DNA of 63,934 nt from Porphyromonas sp. HMSC065F10 (lineage in GTDB: Bacteria > Bacteroidota > Bacteroidia > Bacteroidales > Porphyromonadaceae): positions 35,954 through 99,887 of the forward strand of contig NZ_KV793784.1 of the NCBI RefSeq assembly GCF_001808555.1. The letters run 5' to 3'. Under the pieces are notes generated by a model. That model did not search any database. It saw only the letters and a program-made list of their open reading frames with translations, and had not been told where the DNA came from. The position numbers were made by a program, and so were the translations under genes. Shown here piece by piece: positions 16,774-25,652 of this stretch (positions within the stretch are counted from its first letter, which is position 1; every line of letters begins with the position of its first letter).

Positions 16774-19700
16774 TCAGCTGAGCTGATATCGGATCCCCTC
16801 AAAGCCCTTGAGGCTGTCAATAAAGTCACTTGTGACGGAGAGTCGCCGGCTGTGGTTGGTCATCTTGAGGGTGATCTTACTCTGTCGGTCGGTGACGAAT
16901 ATATTGAGTGAGACACTGCCCGGCTTCAGCTCGCCGGCGCCACTCACGAGGGTGTCGTAGAGCTCCTCGGTGATTGCATCCTCAGGGATGGTAATGTCAA
17001 GGGTGGAGAAGGCGGTATCTACTACCTGATCCAGCAGCTGGATCGACTGCACTTCGCGGAAGGGACGGCCGCCCTCCCACTTAGGAGGATTGACCTTTAC
17101 GGTGACAAGGATGTAGAGCCCCTCCTTGCCAAAATTGCGGTAGGTGGTGAATTGGTCCCCAAAGAGGTAGAGCTTCCCCTCGCCATCGTAGTCCTGTATC
17201 GTCAGGATCCCATAGGGATTGCCACTCTTGGAGGTCCTCTCGGCATAGTCTGTCACGACGCCTCCGAAGCGTAGGGCGCCCTTGCCGGCGTAGCTGTCGA
17301 GTCCGTCGGTCACCTCGCTGCAGGGGATGTTGCAGAGCTCCCTGAGGATCAGGGCATACTTATCGAGGGGAGAGGCGGTGATGTAGATACCGAGTAGCGC
17401 TTTCTCCTTATTGAGCTTCTCGATGTCGCTCCACGGCTGTGCGCGGTGATCGGGTGAGGGGCGGGACATTTCTTGGAAATTGGTATCTCCGAAGAGTGAA
17501 GCCTGGCTGGACATCCGGGAGGATCGGCTATCCTCGCTGAAGCGAAGCAGCTTATCGAGGAAAGTCTCTTTCTTGGGCGTATCGTCGGGGTCGAGGAAGT
17601 CCTCGCGGGTGAACGTGCCAAAGGAATCAAAGGCGCCACTCAGCACCAGCGACTCGCAGGTCTTCTTCGTAGCTACGCTGGCAGGGATTCGCTCAAAGAA
17701 ATCGTAGATGTCGGTGTAGGGACCATTCTCCTTCCTCTCGTTGACGATGTCTTGTGCGGCTGCATTGCTAAAGCCCTTGATGGCGCCGAGACCGAAGCGG
17801 ATGTCTCCACTCTTATTGGCGGCAAAGGTGCACTCCGACTCATTGACATCCGGGCAGAGTACCTTGATCCCCATTTGCTGGCAGGTACCTATGTACTTGG
17901 TGATCTTGGCAAGGTCGCTGAGGTTGATGCTCAGCACGCCCGCCATATACTCGCTGGGGTAGTGAGCCTTGAGGTAAGCGGTCTGGTAGGAGATCCAGGC
18001 GTAGCAGGCGGCGTGGCTCTTATTGAAGGCGTAGGAGGCAAATTTCTCCCACTCGGACCAGATGTGCTCCAGTGTATCGTCGGGGTAGCCGTTTGCCCGA
18101 CCGCCCTCGAGATACTTCACCTTGAGTGCTTGCATCATCTTGATCTTCTTTTTCCCCATCGCCTTACGGAGGTTGTCGGACTGACCGCGGGTAAAGTTGG
18201 CGATCTTGCGTGACAGGAGCATCACCTGCTCTTGGTAGACGGTGATCCCGTAGGTCTCTGCCAGGTCCTCCTTCATTACCGGGAGCTCGTAGGTGATCTC
18301 CTCCTTGCCGTGCTTGCGTGCGATGAATGAAGGGATGTTGTCCATCGGTCCCGGGCGGTAGAGGGCGACCATGGCAATGAGGTCCTCAAAGACAGAGGGC
18401 TGCAGCTCCTTGAGAGAGCGCTGCATCCCGGGGGACTCAAATTGGAAGATCGCCATCGTGTCTCCCTCGCTGAAGAGCTTGTAGGTCAGCTCATCATCAA
18501 GGGGGATGCTGTTGATGTCAATGTCGACCTTGTGATTGAGCTTGACGTTGTCTAATGCGGCACGGATGATCGATAGCGTCTTCAGCCCGAGGAAGTCCAT
18601 CTTGATCAGCCCGGTGGACTCGATGACGCTGCCATCATACTGGGTGACCAAGATGTCCTTATTGGTCAGGCTGTCGAGGGTGACCCAGGAGGGGACGACG
18701 TCCGAGATCGGCACTTTGCTGATGATGATGCCACAGGCATGGACGCCGACGTTGCGCACCGTGCCCTCCAGCTGCTCGGCGTACTTCAGCACCTCTCTCT
18801 GCGTTATGTCGGGGCCATACAGGATGTCATTGAGCTCCGGGACGTTCTCTCTGGACATCTTGATGGAGGGGTCCTTCTTGTCACCGATGCGGTCGGGGAT
18901 CAGCTTGGCGATGGCATTGGTCTCAGGCAGGGGGAGCTGTAGCACACGCCCCATATCCTTGATCGAACTCTTGGCTGCCATCGTGCCGTAGGTGACGATG
19001 TGTGCTACGTGATCTGCTCCATACTTCTCGGTCACCCACTCAAGGATCTGCTGTCGCCCCTCGTTATCAAAGTCGACATCAATATCCGGGAGAGAGATGC
19101 GGTCAGGATTGAGGAAGCGCTCGAAGAGCAGGTGGTACTTCAGCGGGTCGAGGTCGGTGATCGTGAGCGAGTAGGCGACGATGGAGCCGGCGGCAGAGCC
19201 ACGTCCCGGCCCGACGATGATGCCGAGCTTTCGCGCATTGATGATGTAGTCCTGCACGATGAGGAAGTAGCCGGGAAATCCCATGGTCTTGATCACGTCC
19301 AGCTCGTAGTCCAGTCGCTCTTTTACCTCATCGGAGAGCTCCTCACCATAGCGCTTCTTAGCTCCCTCGTAAGAGAGGTGCCTGAGGTAGTCGTCAGCGT
19401 CGGCAAAGCCCTCCGGGATCGGGAAGTCAGGCATCAGTGGGTCACTGTCGATGGAGTAGATCTCCACCTTGTCGAGGATCTCAGAGGTATTGCTCAGCGC
19501 CTCGGGCACGTCAGAGAAGATCGCACTCATCTCCTCTGTGCTCTTGAGCCACTCCTGCTTGGTATAGGTAAGCCTATTGGGGTCGTTGAAGGTCTTGCCT
19601 GTGCTGAGGCAGATCAGTCGCTCATGAGCCTCTCCGTCATCCTCATGTGCGAAGTGGGAGTCATTGGTGGCAATGAGCTTCACACCCTCTTCCCGTGCGA

Positions 19701-20424
19701 GTTGCATCAGTACCTTGTTGACTTTCTCCTGCTTTACAAAGGTCTCCTGATTGCCCCGTGGCTTAGTGGTCTTGTGTCGCTGTAGCTCTAAGTAGAAGTC
19801 CTCACCGAAGAGTCCCTTGAACCACCGGATGGCGCTCCTCGCCCCCTCGATGTCGTCGTGGAGGATGTGCTGGGGGATCTCGCCTCCGAGGCAGGCGCTG
19901 GAGACGATCAGCCCCTCGTGGTACTTCTCAAGCAACTCCTTGTCTATCCTCGGCTTATAGTAAAAGCCGGTCGAGAAGGCCTCTGATGCCAGCTTGATCA
20001 GATTGTGGTACCCCTGCTTATTCTTGGCCAGCACTATGAGGTGGTACCCGCTTCGGTCCTCGACCGAGCTTTTATTCTCCCGGCCATTTCGGGCGCAGTA
20101 GCACTCGCAGCCAAAGATCGGCTTGAAGATCTTCTTCTTCTTCTCCTCTATCTCCTGTCGGATCTGCGCCTTCGCTGCCTCGTCGGACTCCTCTGCCAGC
20201 CGTGCCGTAAGCTCCTTGATCTCGCCCTTGATCGGCTTATTCTTGCTATTGCAGTAGTCGTGCAGCGTCTTGATGCCGTACATCACGCCGTGATCAGTCA
20301 GTGCCATACCACGCTGACCATGTGCGATCGCTGTATCCACCAGCGTCTCCACCGAGGAGGCCCCATCAAGGATGGAGAAGAAGGAGTGGACGTGGAGGTG
20401 TACGAAGGATTGCGAGTCTGCCAT
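16774..20424 (-). CDS. dnaE: DNA polymerase III alpha subunit
   Basis: 1216 residues. The N-terminal PHP domain begins VHLHVHSFFSILDGASS, with a charged insertion (about residues 65-95) seen in Bacteroidota homologues. The polymerase active site shows PDIDVDFDNEGR with the catalytic aspartates, preceded by VGPGRGSAAGS. Later come the YRPGPMDNIP and YQEQVMLLS segments, tandem HhH and an OB-fold (LGIYITASPLDKY, FGGVVTDYAERTSKSGNPYG). The replicative polymerase catalytic subunit. It lies 9 bp after ligA on the same strand, an understandable replication pairing. Confidence 0.97.
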   Translation of the reverse strand: MADSQSFVHLHVHSFFSILDGASSVETLVDTAIAHGQRGMALTDHGVMYGIKTLHDYCNSKNKPIKGEIKELTARLAEESDEAAKAQIRQEIEEKKKKIFKPIFGCECYCARNGRENKSSVEDRSGYHLIVLAKNKQGYHNLIKLASEAFSTGFYYKPRIDKELLEKYHEGLIVSSACLGGEIPQHILHDDIEGARSAIRWFKGLFGEDFYLELQRHKTTKPRGNQETFVKQEKVNKVLMQLAREEGVKLIATNDSHFAHEDDGEAHERLICLSTGKTFNDPNRLTYTKQEWLKSTEEMSAIFSDVPEALSNTSEILDKVEIYSIDSDPLMPDFPIPEGFADADDYLRHLSYEGAKKRYGEELSDEVKERLDYELDVIKTMGFPGYFLIVQDYIINARKLGIIVGPGRGSAAGSIVAYSLTITDLDPLKYHLLFERFLNPDRISLPDIDVDFDNEGRQQILEWVTEKYGADHVAHIVTYGTMAAKSSIKDMGRVLQLPLPETNAIAKLIPDRIGDKKDPSIKMSRENVPELNDILYGPDITQREVLKYAEQLEGTVRNVGVHACGIIISKVPISDVVPSWVTLDSLTNKDILVTQYDGSVIESTGLIKMDFLGLKTLSIIRAALDNVKLNHKVDIDINSIPLDDELTYKLFSEGDTMAIFQFESPGMQRSLKELQPSVFEDLIAMVALYRPGPMDNIPSFIARKHGKEEITYELPVMKEDLAETYGITVYQEQVMLLSRKIANFTRGQSDNLRKAMGKKKIKMMQALKVKYLEGGRANGYPDDTLEHIWSEWEKFASYAFNKSHAACYAWISYQTAYLKAHYPSEYMAGVLSINLSDLAKITKYIGTCQQMGIKVLCPDVNESECTFAANKSGDIRFGLGAIKGFSNAAAQDIVNERKENGPYTDIYDFFERIPASVATKKTCESLVLSGAFDSFGTFTREDFLDPDDTPKKETFLDKLLRFSEDSRSSRMSSQASLFGDTNFQEMSRPSPDHRAQPWSDIEKLNKEKALLGIYITASPLDKYALILRELCNIPCSEVTDGLDSYAGKGALRFGGVVTDYAERTSKSGNPYGILTIQDYDGEGKLYLFGDQFTTYRNFGKEGLYILVTVKVNPPKWEGGRPFREVQSIQLLDQVVDTAFSTLDITIPEDAITEELYDTLVSGAGELKPGSVSLNIFVTDRQSKITLKMTNHSRRLSVTSDFIDSLKGFEGIRYQLS

Positions 20425-20433
20425 TATGCTGTC

Positions 20434-22473
20434 TTATCTTAGGTCTCTATAGGTGTCAAAAAACTGCTCCTCGGTCATCATCTTTACACCGAGTTGCTCC
20501 GCCTTGGCGAGCTTAGCCGGTCCCATATTTTCGCCATGGACGAGGAGTGAGGTCTTACCGGAGATACTGCTGCCGACACGCGCCCCATGGCGGGCAAGCA
20601 GCTCCTTGAGCTCATCGCGAGTGATGGTGTGGAAGACTCCGCTGATCACGATGGTCTGACCGGCAAAGGTATCAGAGGTGGGGCCGGTCTGCTCCTCCTC
20701 CTTGATCTCGAAGTGGAGGCCTGCAGCCTTTAGATTAGCGACCAACTGCCGGGACCGGGGCTCCTCGGCGTAGTCCCTCACGCTCCGGGCGATCATCGGA
20801 CCCACCTCTGGGATGCTCTGCAGCTCCTCCTCGGAGGCCTCTAATAGTTTGTCAATCGACCCGGCATACCGGGCAAGTGTCTCCGCCACCTTGCTCCCTA
20901 CGAGGGGGATGCCGAGGGCAAAGAGTACCCGCTCAAAGGGCTTCTCCTTGCTCTCCTCGATGCTCTTAAGGAGGTTCTCCGCCTTTGTCTCCTTGAAGAG
21001 CGGCAGTCGGAGCAGATCCCTCTCGGTGAGCGTGTAGAGCCGGTCCACTGAGCGCAGACCGAGGATCGTGGTGAGGGCGTTAATGCTGCTCGGACCGATG
21101 AAGATGTCCATCGCCTTGCGACTGCAGAAGTGCTCTATCCGCCCCTCTACCTGAGCAGGACAGTCCCACTTATTGGGGCAAAAGAGTCCCGCCTCGCCCT
21201 CATGCCGGATGAGAGTGGTGCCACAGGATGGGCAGCTCTCTGGCATAGAGACCGGAGCTCCCACCTGCTCGTCTCTCAGGTCCTTGCGCACAAGGGTGAT
21301 CTTGGGGATGATCTCACCCCCTTTCTCCACCGACACGAGGTCTCTCTCATGGAGGCCTAGGTTGCGGATGAAGTCCTCATTATTGAGTGTCGCACGGGAG
21401 ACGGTGGTCCCGGAGAGCTCTACCGGCTCCAGCAGTGCTACCGGTGTGACGATGCCGCTTCGCCCAGTCTGGTAGCGAACTTCCAGAAGCCTCGTAATAG
21501 CCTTCTCGGCATCGTACTTATAGGCGATCGCCCACTTAGGACTTTTTGCCGTCATCCCGATCCGCTCATGGAGGGAGTAGTCGTTGACCTTCAGCACCAC
21601 CCCGTCAGTCGCCACCTCTAGCTCGTGCCGGTGGAGATCCCAGTAGTTGAGATACTTGTCGACCTCCTCCACAGAGTGGCAGAGGGCGCTGTGAGTGCTG
21701 ACGGGGAGCCCCATCTCTCGCATCCGCTCCAGCCGATCGGAGTGACGCTCCGGCAGCCAGTCCTCATCATCGCTGAGGAGGTAGTAGAAGCGCGCCGTTG
21801 GCCGCCGGTGGCTCACCACGGCGGCGATATTCTCCCTCGTCTTGATCGTACCTGAGACAGCGTTGCGAGGGTTGGCAAAGGGAGCCTCGCCCGCCTCCTC
21901 GCGAGCCGCATTCAGCCGCTGAAATTCCCGCCAAGGCAGCAGGATCTCTCCCCGGACCTCCACTCGGTCTGGGAGATTATCGCCCTTGAGCCGGAGCGGG
22001 ATCGCCCGGATTGCCCTGATTGCCTGAGTCACATCCTCGCCATACTGCCCGTCCCCTCGGGTGAGAGCTTGGTGCAGTAGTCCCTCCTCGTAGATTACGG
22101 AGATGGAGACGCCGTCAAACTTTAGCTCAGCTACCAGCTCCGGTGCCTTTCCGACCGCCTCAGTGAGTCTGCGGTAGAAGTCCTCCACCTCGCCTATGCT
22201 GTAGGTATTGGCAAGTGAGAGCATCGGCACTCTGTGGGCGACAGCAGTGCCTGTGGCGACTCCGCCGATGAATTCGCTTCCCACCCGCTGTGTAGGCGAG
22301 TAGGGTGTGATCAGCTCCGGATAGGATCTCTCGAGAGACTCCAGCTCCTTCATCAGGAGATCAAAGTCCCTGTCGCTGATGGTGGGAGCCGAGAGGACGT
22401 AGTACCGATACTCGTGCTCCTCCAGCTCGTGTCTCAGCTGCTCTACCCGTCGGCGGGCTTCGTCGAGGGTCAT
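20434..22473 (-). CDS. ligA: NAD-dependent DNA ligase
   Basis: 679 residues. The adenylation lysine is in AELKFDGVSIS, the N-terminal Ia domain in EYRYYVLSAPTISDRDFD, then the OB-fold (YQTGRSGIVTPVALLEPV), the four-cysteine zinc finger (CPSCGTT...FCPNKWDCPAQ), helix-hairpin-helix repeats and a C-terminal BRCT domain (about 598-679: GQTIVISGVFHTITRDELKE). Seals nicks in replication and repair. Its ATG overlaps the SIMPL gene stop by one base (TAATG), implying translational coupling. Confidence 0.97.
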   Translation of the reverse strand: MTLDEARRRVEQLRHELEEHEYRYYVLSAPTISDRDFDLLMKELESLERSYPELITPYSPTQRVGSEFIGGVATGTAVAHRVPMLSLANTYSIGEVEDFYRRLTEAVGKAPELVAELKFDGVSISVIYEEGLLHQALTRGDGQYGEDVTQAIRAIRAIPLRLKGDNLPDRVEVRGEILLPWREFQRLNAAREEAGEAPFANPRNAVSGTIKTRENIAAVVSHRRPTARFYYLLSDDEDWLPERHSDRLERMREMGLPVSTHSALCHSVEEVDKYLNYWDLHRHELEVATDGVVLKVNDYSLHERIGMTAKSPKWAIAYKYDAEKAITRLLEVRYQTGRSGIVTPVALLEPVELSGTTVSRATLNNEDFIRNLGLHERDLVSVEKGGEIIPKITLVRKDLRDEQVGAPVSMPESCPSCGTTLIRHEGEAGLFCPNKWDCPAQVEGRIEHFCSRKAMDIFIGPSSINALTTILGLRSVDRLYTLTERDLLRLPLFKETKAENLLKSIEESKEKPFERVLFALGIPLVGSKVAETLARYAGSIDKLLEASEEELQSIPEVGPMIARSVRDYAEEPRSRQLVANLKAAGLHFEIKEEEQTGPTSDTFAGQTIVISGVFHTITRDELKELLARHGARVGSSISGKTSLLVHGENMGPAKLAKAEQLGVKMMTEEQFFDTYRDLR

Positions 22474-23213
22474 TACTTCAGGAGGAAAGTCGAGGAGACG
22501 GTGATACTTGCGGTCTTATCTATGTCAGAGGTGTTGAGCGTTCCTCCCCAGGAGTAGCTCTCATTGGCGTAGCGTCCCAGGATTTGGAAGACGCCCATCT
22601 GAGACTTCTGCAGAGCACCAAGGCTGCCGTGGCTCGCCTTGGCGATCGATGCGGCGCGGTCGCGTGCGTCTGCGGCTGCGGCATCGAGCATCTCCAGCTT
22701 GAGGTCCGCCATCTTGGTGTAGTAGTAGCTGGGGTAGCCCACATTGACGGTGACGTCAAGGTTGATGAGCTCGCCTACTGCCTTAGCAGTCTTGTCGATC
22801 TTGTCCACGTCCTCTGTGGTGAGCACGATTGACTGGCTCACATCATAGCCGTCGTGCTCCTCTACATAGCGATCCTGATTCTTATTGTAGTAGCCATTGA
22901 CGCGCTCATTGTAGGAGACACCGAGCATCTCCATCTCCTCGTCGGTAAACCCGTGCGAGTGGAGGAAGCCTACCACGACTCCCCTCTGTCGCTCCACCTC
23001 GTCAAATCCCAGCTTAGGCGACGAGCTGTGGTCGGTGATCGTGAGCGTCCAAGTGGCGAGATTGCTGCGGAAGGATCGCTCTGCGCTTCCCTTCACAGTG
23101 ATGGTACGAGGTCCGTCATTGCGGTGACGGAGGGCCGATGCCCCGATCCAGACTGAGAGGACGACAGTGACAGCAATGATCAGAGTGCCGAGTATATTTC
23201 TTTTGCTATTCAT
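22473..23213 (-). CDS. SIMPL-domain (DUF541) protein with N-terminal membrane anchor
   Basis: About 246 residues from the ATG at 23213 (MNSKRNILG); a longer frame to 23264 would run over the promoter region and adds an unlikely segment. One N-terminal hydrophobic segment (GTLIIAVTVVLSVWIGASAL) acts as a signal or anchor. The rest matches the SIMPL/DUF541 family (TITVKGSAERSFRSNLATWTLTI, TDEEMEMLGVSYNERVNGYY, AAADARDRAASIAKASHG). Function is unclear; family members are periplasmic and some are linked to stress. It is coupled to ligA by a one-base stop/start overlap, probably incidental to function. Confidence 0.85.
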   Translation of the reverse strand: MNSKRNILGTLIIAVTVVLSVWIGASALRHRNDGPRTITVKGSAERSFRSNLATWTLTITDHSSSPKLGFDEVERQRGVVVGFLHSHGFTDEEMEMLGVSYNERVNGYYNKNQDRYVEEHDGYDVSQSIVLTTEDVDKIDKTAKAVGELINLDVTVNVGYPSYYYTKMADLKLEMLDAAAADARDRAASIAKASHGSLGALQKSQMGVFQILGRYANESYSWGGTLNTSDIDKTASITVSSTFLLK

Positions 23214-23261
23214 GGATGAAGTGGTTGAATGGTGTCGATGCATTACTTTTCGCAGTGCATA

Positions 23262-23269
23262 CAAAACTA
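23262..23269 (-). promoter_or_regulatory. putative -7 box for the SIMPL-ligA-dnaE run
   Basis: Minus-strand TAGTTTTG, 48 bp before the SIMPL ATG, immediately after the upstream terminator T run. Confidence 0.45.
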
Positions 23270-23271
23270 CT

Positions 23272-23305
23272 AAAAAAGGCTCACCTTAGTGTCCTTTTCT
23301 GAGCC
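23272..23305 (-). terminator. weak terminator after the YihY-family gene
   Basis: Minus strand: 6-bp stem ggctca / tgagcc (23300-23305 with 23278-23283) with a long loop, followed by six Ts. It lies about 170 bp after the YihY stop; 23306-23475 shows nothing else. Confidence 0.55.
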
Positions 23306-23475
23306 CCCTTTAGGGCAGAAGAATTAGAATTCCTACGGAAGATATTCGCGTGCAGTAGATTAAGGATAGTAGTCAGACAACAAAGGTTGCTAGCCCCGTC
23401 TCCATCCTTGCGTATGGTCTGTGGCTCCGGACTATCGGTTTTCCCCGCTGCACGAGAGAGGGATAAAGAGACATC

Positions 23476-24915
23476 TCAGAGGGTGATCACCGGCAGATCC
23501 ATCTTATCCGGATCCTCGGAGAAGCGTGCGTCCCGCACGATGAGCCACTCCTTGGCGTAGGTGTTGTAGAGGTCGATCCGGAAATTCTCCGCTCCGAGCC
23601 GATCCATGGCGGTGGTCACCTTGCGCACAGTGATCGTGCTGACATCGAGTGCTGGGAGGTAGGTGGGTCGGGAGGTCTGCTTGGGATTTGGCTGACGGAT
23701 CAGCAGGCGACAGAGCACCAGCTTATCGAGCGTGTCATTGACGACGATGATCGGCAGGTGGCACTCCTTCGCCAGCTCCTCGCCATCGTACACCTCGCCC
23801 TCGTGCTTAAAGGCGAGGCAGATCTTCTTCATCAGCACCACTGCAATGAAGTCTCTGAATCGCCTCGAGATGTGCTCGCTCTCTGAGCGGAAGTAGTAGT
23901 ACTCCACATTCTGTATCGAGTAGGCGAGCTGCGCACCGAAGAGCGCTATCACCCACGACATCTGGACGAAGAGGAGAAGCAACGGAACGGCAGCAAAGCT
24001 TCCGTAGATCGCATTGTACTTACTCACCCACAGCTGACCGGTAATATAGATCATCTGGAAGAGCTGGAAGACCACGCCCGACAGCGTCCCCGCCATCAGC
24101 GCAGGACCTGTGCGGACCCGAGTATTGGGCATAAACTTATACAGCGCCGTGAAGATCAGGATCCAGATCAGGTAGAGACCAAAGCCGCTGAGGAAGGAGA
24201 AGAGTGGCGATAGTGAGAGCTCGCCAAAGAGCTTGAAGCTCGAGAATGAGCGGATGAAGACGTTGACTCCGCTCGTCAGTGTGATGAGGAAGGGGAGGAT
24301 CAGGAAGTAGGCGAGTGACCAGAGGATCCGTCGGCTGTAGGGGCGAGGCTCCTTGATATGCCACACCTCATTCATCACATCCTCAATATTGAGCATCAGT
24401 CGGACCACAGTGTAGAGCAAGGTACCCACTCCGATGATGATGAAGGTGTTGCTGTGGACCACATTCATATAGCTCTCAACGAAGTCAAAGGCCTGAGTCA
24501 GCTCCGTGTAGTGTCCCGGGAAGTAGTCGTAGAGCTGCCTCTGGACGGAGCTCTGCATCCCGAAGCCTGCTGCGATGCTGAGGACCACAGCCAGCATGGG
24601 GATCAGGGCAAGGAGGGTGGTGTAGGTGAGGGCAGAGGCCTTTCGCCCCAAGTTGCCATCCGTATACTCGCGGATCGTGATGACGATTACCTGGAGTACT
24701 CGGACCATCCACCGCTGACTACCGCGCAGGTCATCCTCACGGAGACGCCATATCTCATTTGAGAAAAAGCGCTTCGCCTTCTTCCCTCGGCGTGTCACGC
24801 GTGAGAAGAAGCCCTTCCGCTGCTCCTTCTCGCGTCTCGCCCGGATAGTCTGTAGTCGCTCCTCATAGCTGGGGAGGTCGTTACTCTGATGGCTGTCCCT
24901 CTGCTCGGTAGGCAT
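23476..24915 (-). CDS. YihY/virulence-factor-BrkB-family membrane protein with C-terminal winged helix
   Basis: About 479 residues from ATG 24915 (MPTEQRDSHQ). An open frame extends to 25185 but that part lies in the RNase P RNA gene, so the long start is rejected. After a basic cytoplasmic N-terminus (RRGKKAKRFFSNEIWRLR) come six membrane helices with family signatures (GRKASALTYTTLLALIPMLAVVLSIAAGFG, the EDVMNEVW helix, PNTRVRTGPALMAGTLSG, YNAIYGSFAAVPLLLLFVQMSW). The last 120 residues resemble a winged helix (HLPIIVVNDTLDKLVLCRLLIR). Once misnamed RNase BN; function unknown. The start lies 43 bp downstream of the rnpB 3' end. Confidence 0.88.
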   Translation of the reverse strand: MPTEQRDSHQSNDLPSYEERLQTIRARREKEQRKGFFSRVTRRGKKAKRFFSNEIWRLREDDLRGSQRWMVRVLQVIVITIREYTDGNLGRKASALTYTTLLALIPMLAVVLSIAAGFGMQSSVQRQLYDYFPGHYTELTQAFDFVESYMNVVHSNTFIIIGVGTLLYTVVRLMLNIEDVMNEVWHIKEPRPYSRRILWSLAYFLILPFLITLTSGVNVFIRSFSSFKLFGELSLSPLFSFLSGFGLYLIWILIFTALYKFMPNTRVRTGPALMAGTLSGVVFQLFQMIYITGQLWVSKYNAIYGSFAAVPLLLLFVQMSWVIALFGAQLAYSIQNVEYYYFRSESEHISRRFRDFIAVVLMKKICLAFKHEGEVYDGEELAKECHLPIIVVNDTLDKLVLCRLLIRQPNPKQTSRPTYLPALDVSTITVRKVTTAMDRLGAENFRIDLYNTYAKEWLIVRDARFSEDPDKMDLPVITL

Positions 24916-24957
24916 ATCTCTCGTGTGAGGTCGGTGATGGTATGGTGATAATAAAAA

Positions 24958-25349
24958 GAGTGATCCCCCTCCCTCAGGAGTGAGTGGTAAGCCGGGTTCT
25001 GTCGTCTTGGTGCTCTCACCAAGCGTCCCTGTCATTAATCTTGGGTGGCGGTTGCCCGACACCTCTATCGATCTACCCCCCGGCATCGGACGAGCAGCCC
25101 TCAGTCGCCGGTATACATGATTTTTCCCCTCACGTCTGCGTACGGCAGCCCTCGTCACCGACGGCTCGGTGAGCTCTTGCCTCACCTTTTCACCCTTACC
25201 TGCGAGCAGGCGGTCATTCTCTGTTACGCATCGAGCGCCTCACGACGCCTTCCCGTTAGGAAGCGTGATGCTCTATGTGGCCCGGACTTTCCTCCCGAGA
25301 CCTAAGCCTCGAGCGACAGGGTCACTCACTCATAGGGAGTGGATCACTC
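24958..25349 (-). ncRNA. rnpB: RNase P RNA (bacterial type)
   Basis: About 392 nt on the minus strand. The 5' region contains the conserved GGAGGAAAGTCCGG and the 3' region contains ACAGAACCCGGCTTAC, the two invariant RNase P RNA boxes. The termini (5' GAGTGATCCACTCCC..., 3' ...GGGATCACTC) pair over about 27 bp to form an extended P1 helix. After the P1 3' strand comes TTTTTATT, so P1 doubles as the terminator stem. A TACCTTTG box lies 8 nt before the deduced 5' end. The ends are deduced from pairing and could shift by a few bases. Confidence 0.95.
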
Positions 25350-25356
25350 TATAGTG

Positions 25357-25364
25357 CAAAGGTA
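25357..25364 (-). promoter_or_regulatory. -7 box of rnpB
   Basis: Minus-strand TACCTTTG, 8 nt before the deduced RNA start, exactly where a -7 box should be. Confidence 0.7.
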
Positions 25365-25380
25365 CGATTTTACCTCTTCG

Positions 25381-25553
25381 AGACCTTTGCATAATACCCC
25401 ATCTGCGGCGTCACATTCGAGATTCGGGCTTGGTCATGTGCGTAAGCACACTCCCTTCGCCCTCACTCTCAGTCCCTTGCATCTGGGGCATTCTGCAAAG
25501 TCCCTGCCGAAAAAGCACCGCTTTTTCGGCGAAAGACCATTTTGCAAAGGTCT
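25381..25553. mobile_element. MITE-like inverted-repeat element next to rnpB
   Basis: Outer perfect 11-bp arms AGACCTTTGCA (25381-25391) and TGCAAAGGTCT (25543-25553). A second right-hand arm at 25484-25503 pairs imperfectly with 25382-25401 over 20 bp (TGGGGCATTCTGCAAAGTCC), giving a nested 122-bp element. A perfect 10-bp hairpin (gccgaaaaag / ctttttcggc, 25506-25530) sits between the two right arms. There is no coding sequence. A clear target duplication is not seen; TCTTC-like bases flank both outer ends. Classification as a MITE or IS remnant is inference from structure. Confidence 0.6.
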
Positions 25554-25576
25554 TTCTTCACCAGCTCTGCGAAAAG

Positions 25577-25630
25577 CTCTTGATCACAACGATCAAGAGG
25601 GTGTGCCGAGACATCGGCACACCCTCTTGA
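25577..25630 (-). terminator. strong hairpin after the MFS gene, with an alternative pairing
   Basis: Perfect 17-bp stem 25593-25609 with 25614-25630, loop gaca, 22 bp after the MFS stop; no T run. The segment gatcaagag (25591-25599) can instead pair with ctcttgatc (25577-25585), so two hairpins are mutually exclusive. Confidence 0.75.
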
Positions 25631-25652
25631 GACTAAACTATGTATAGGGGGA

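Noticed and set aside
24916-25185. Long N-terminal extension of the YihY-family protein
   Set aside because: The extension lies inside the RNase P RNA gene; the ATG at 24915 gives the normal family N-terminus.
25339-25647. Plus-strand open frame of about 100 codons
   Set aside because: It covers the rnpB promoter, the MITE-like element and the hairpins, with no protein-like features.
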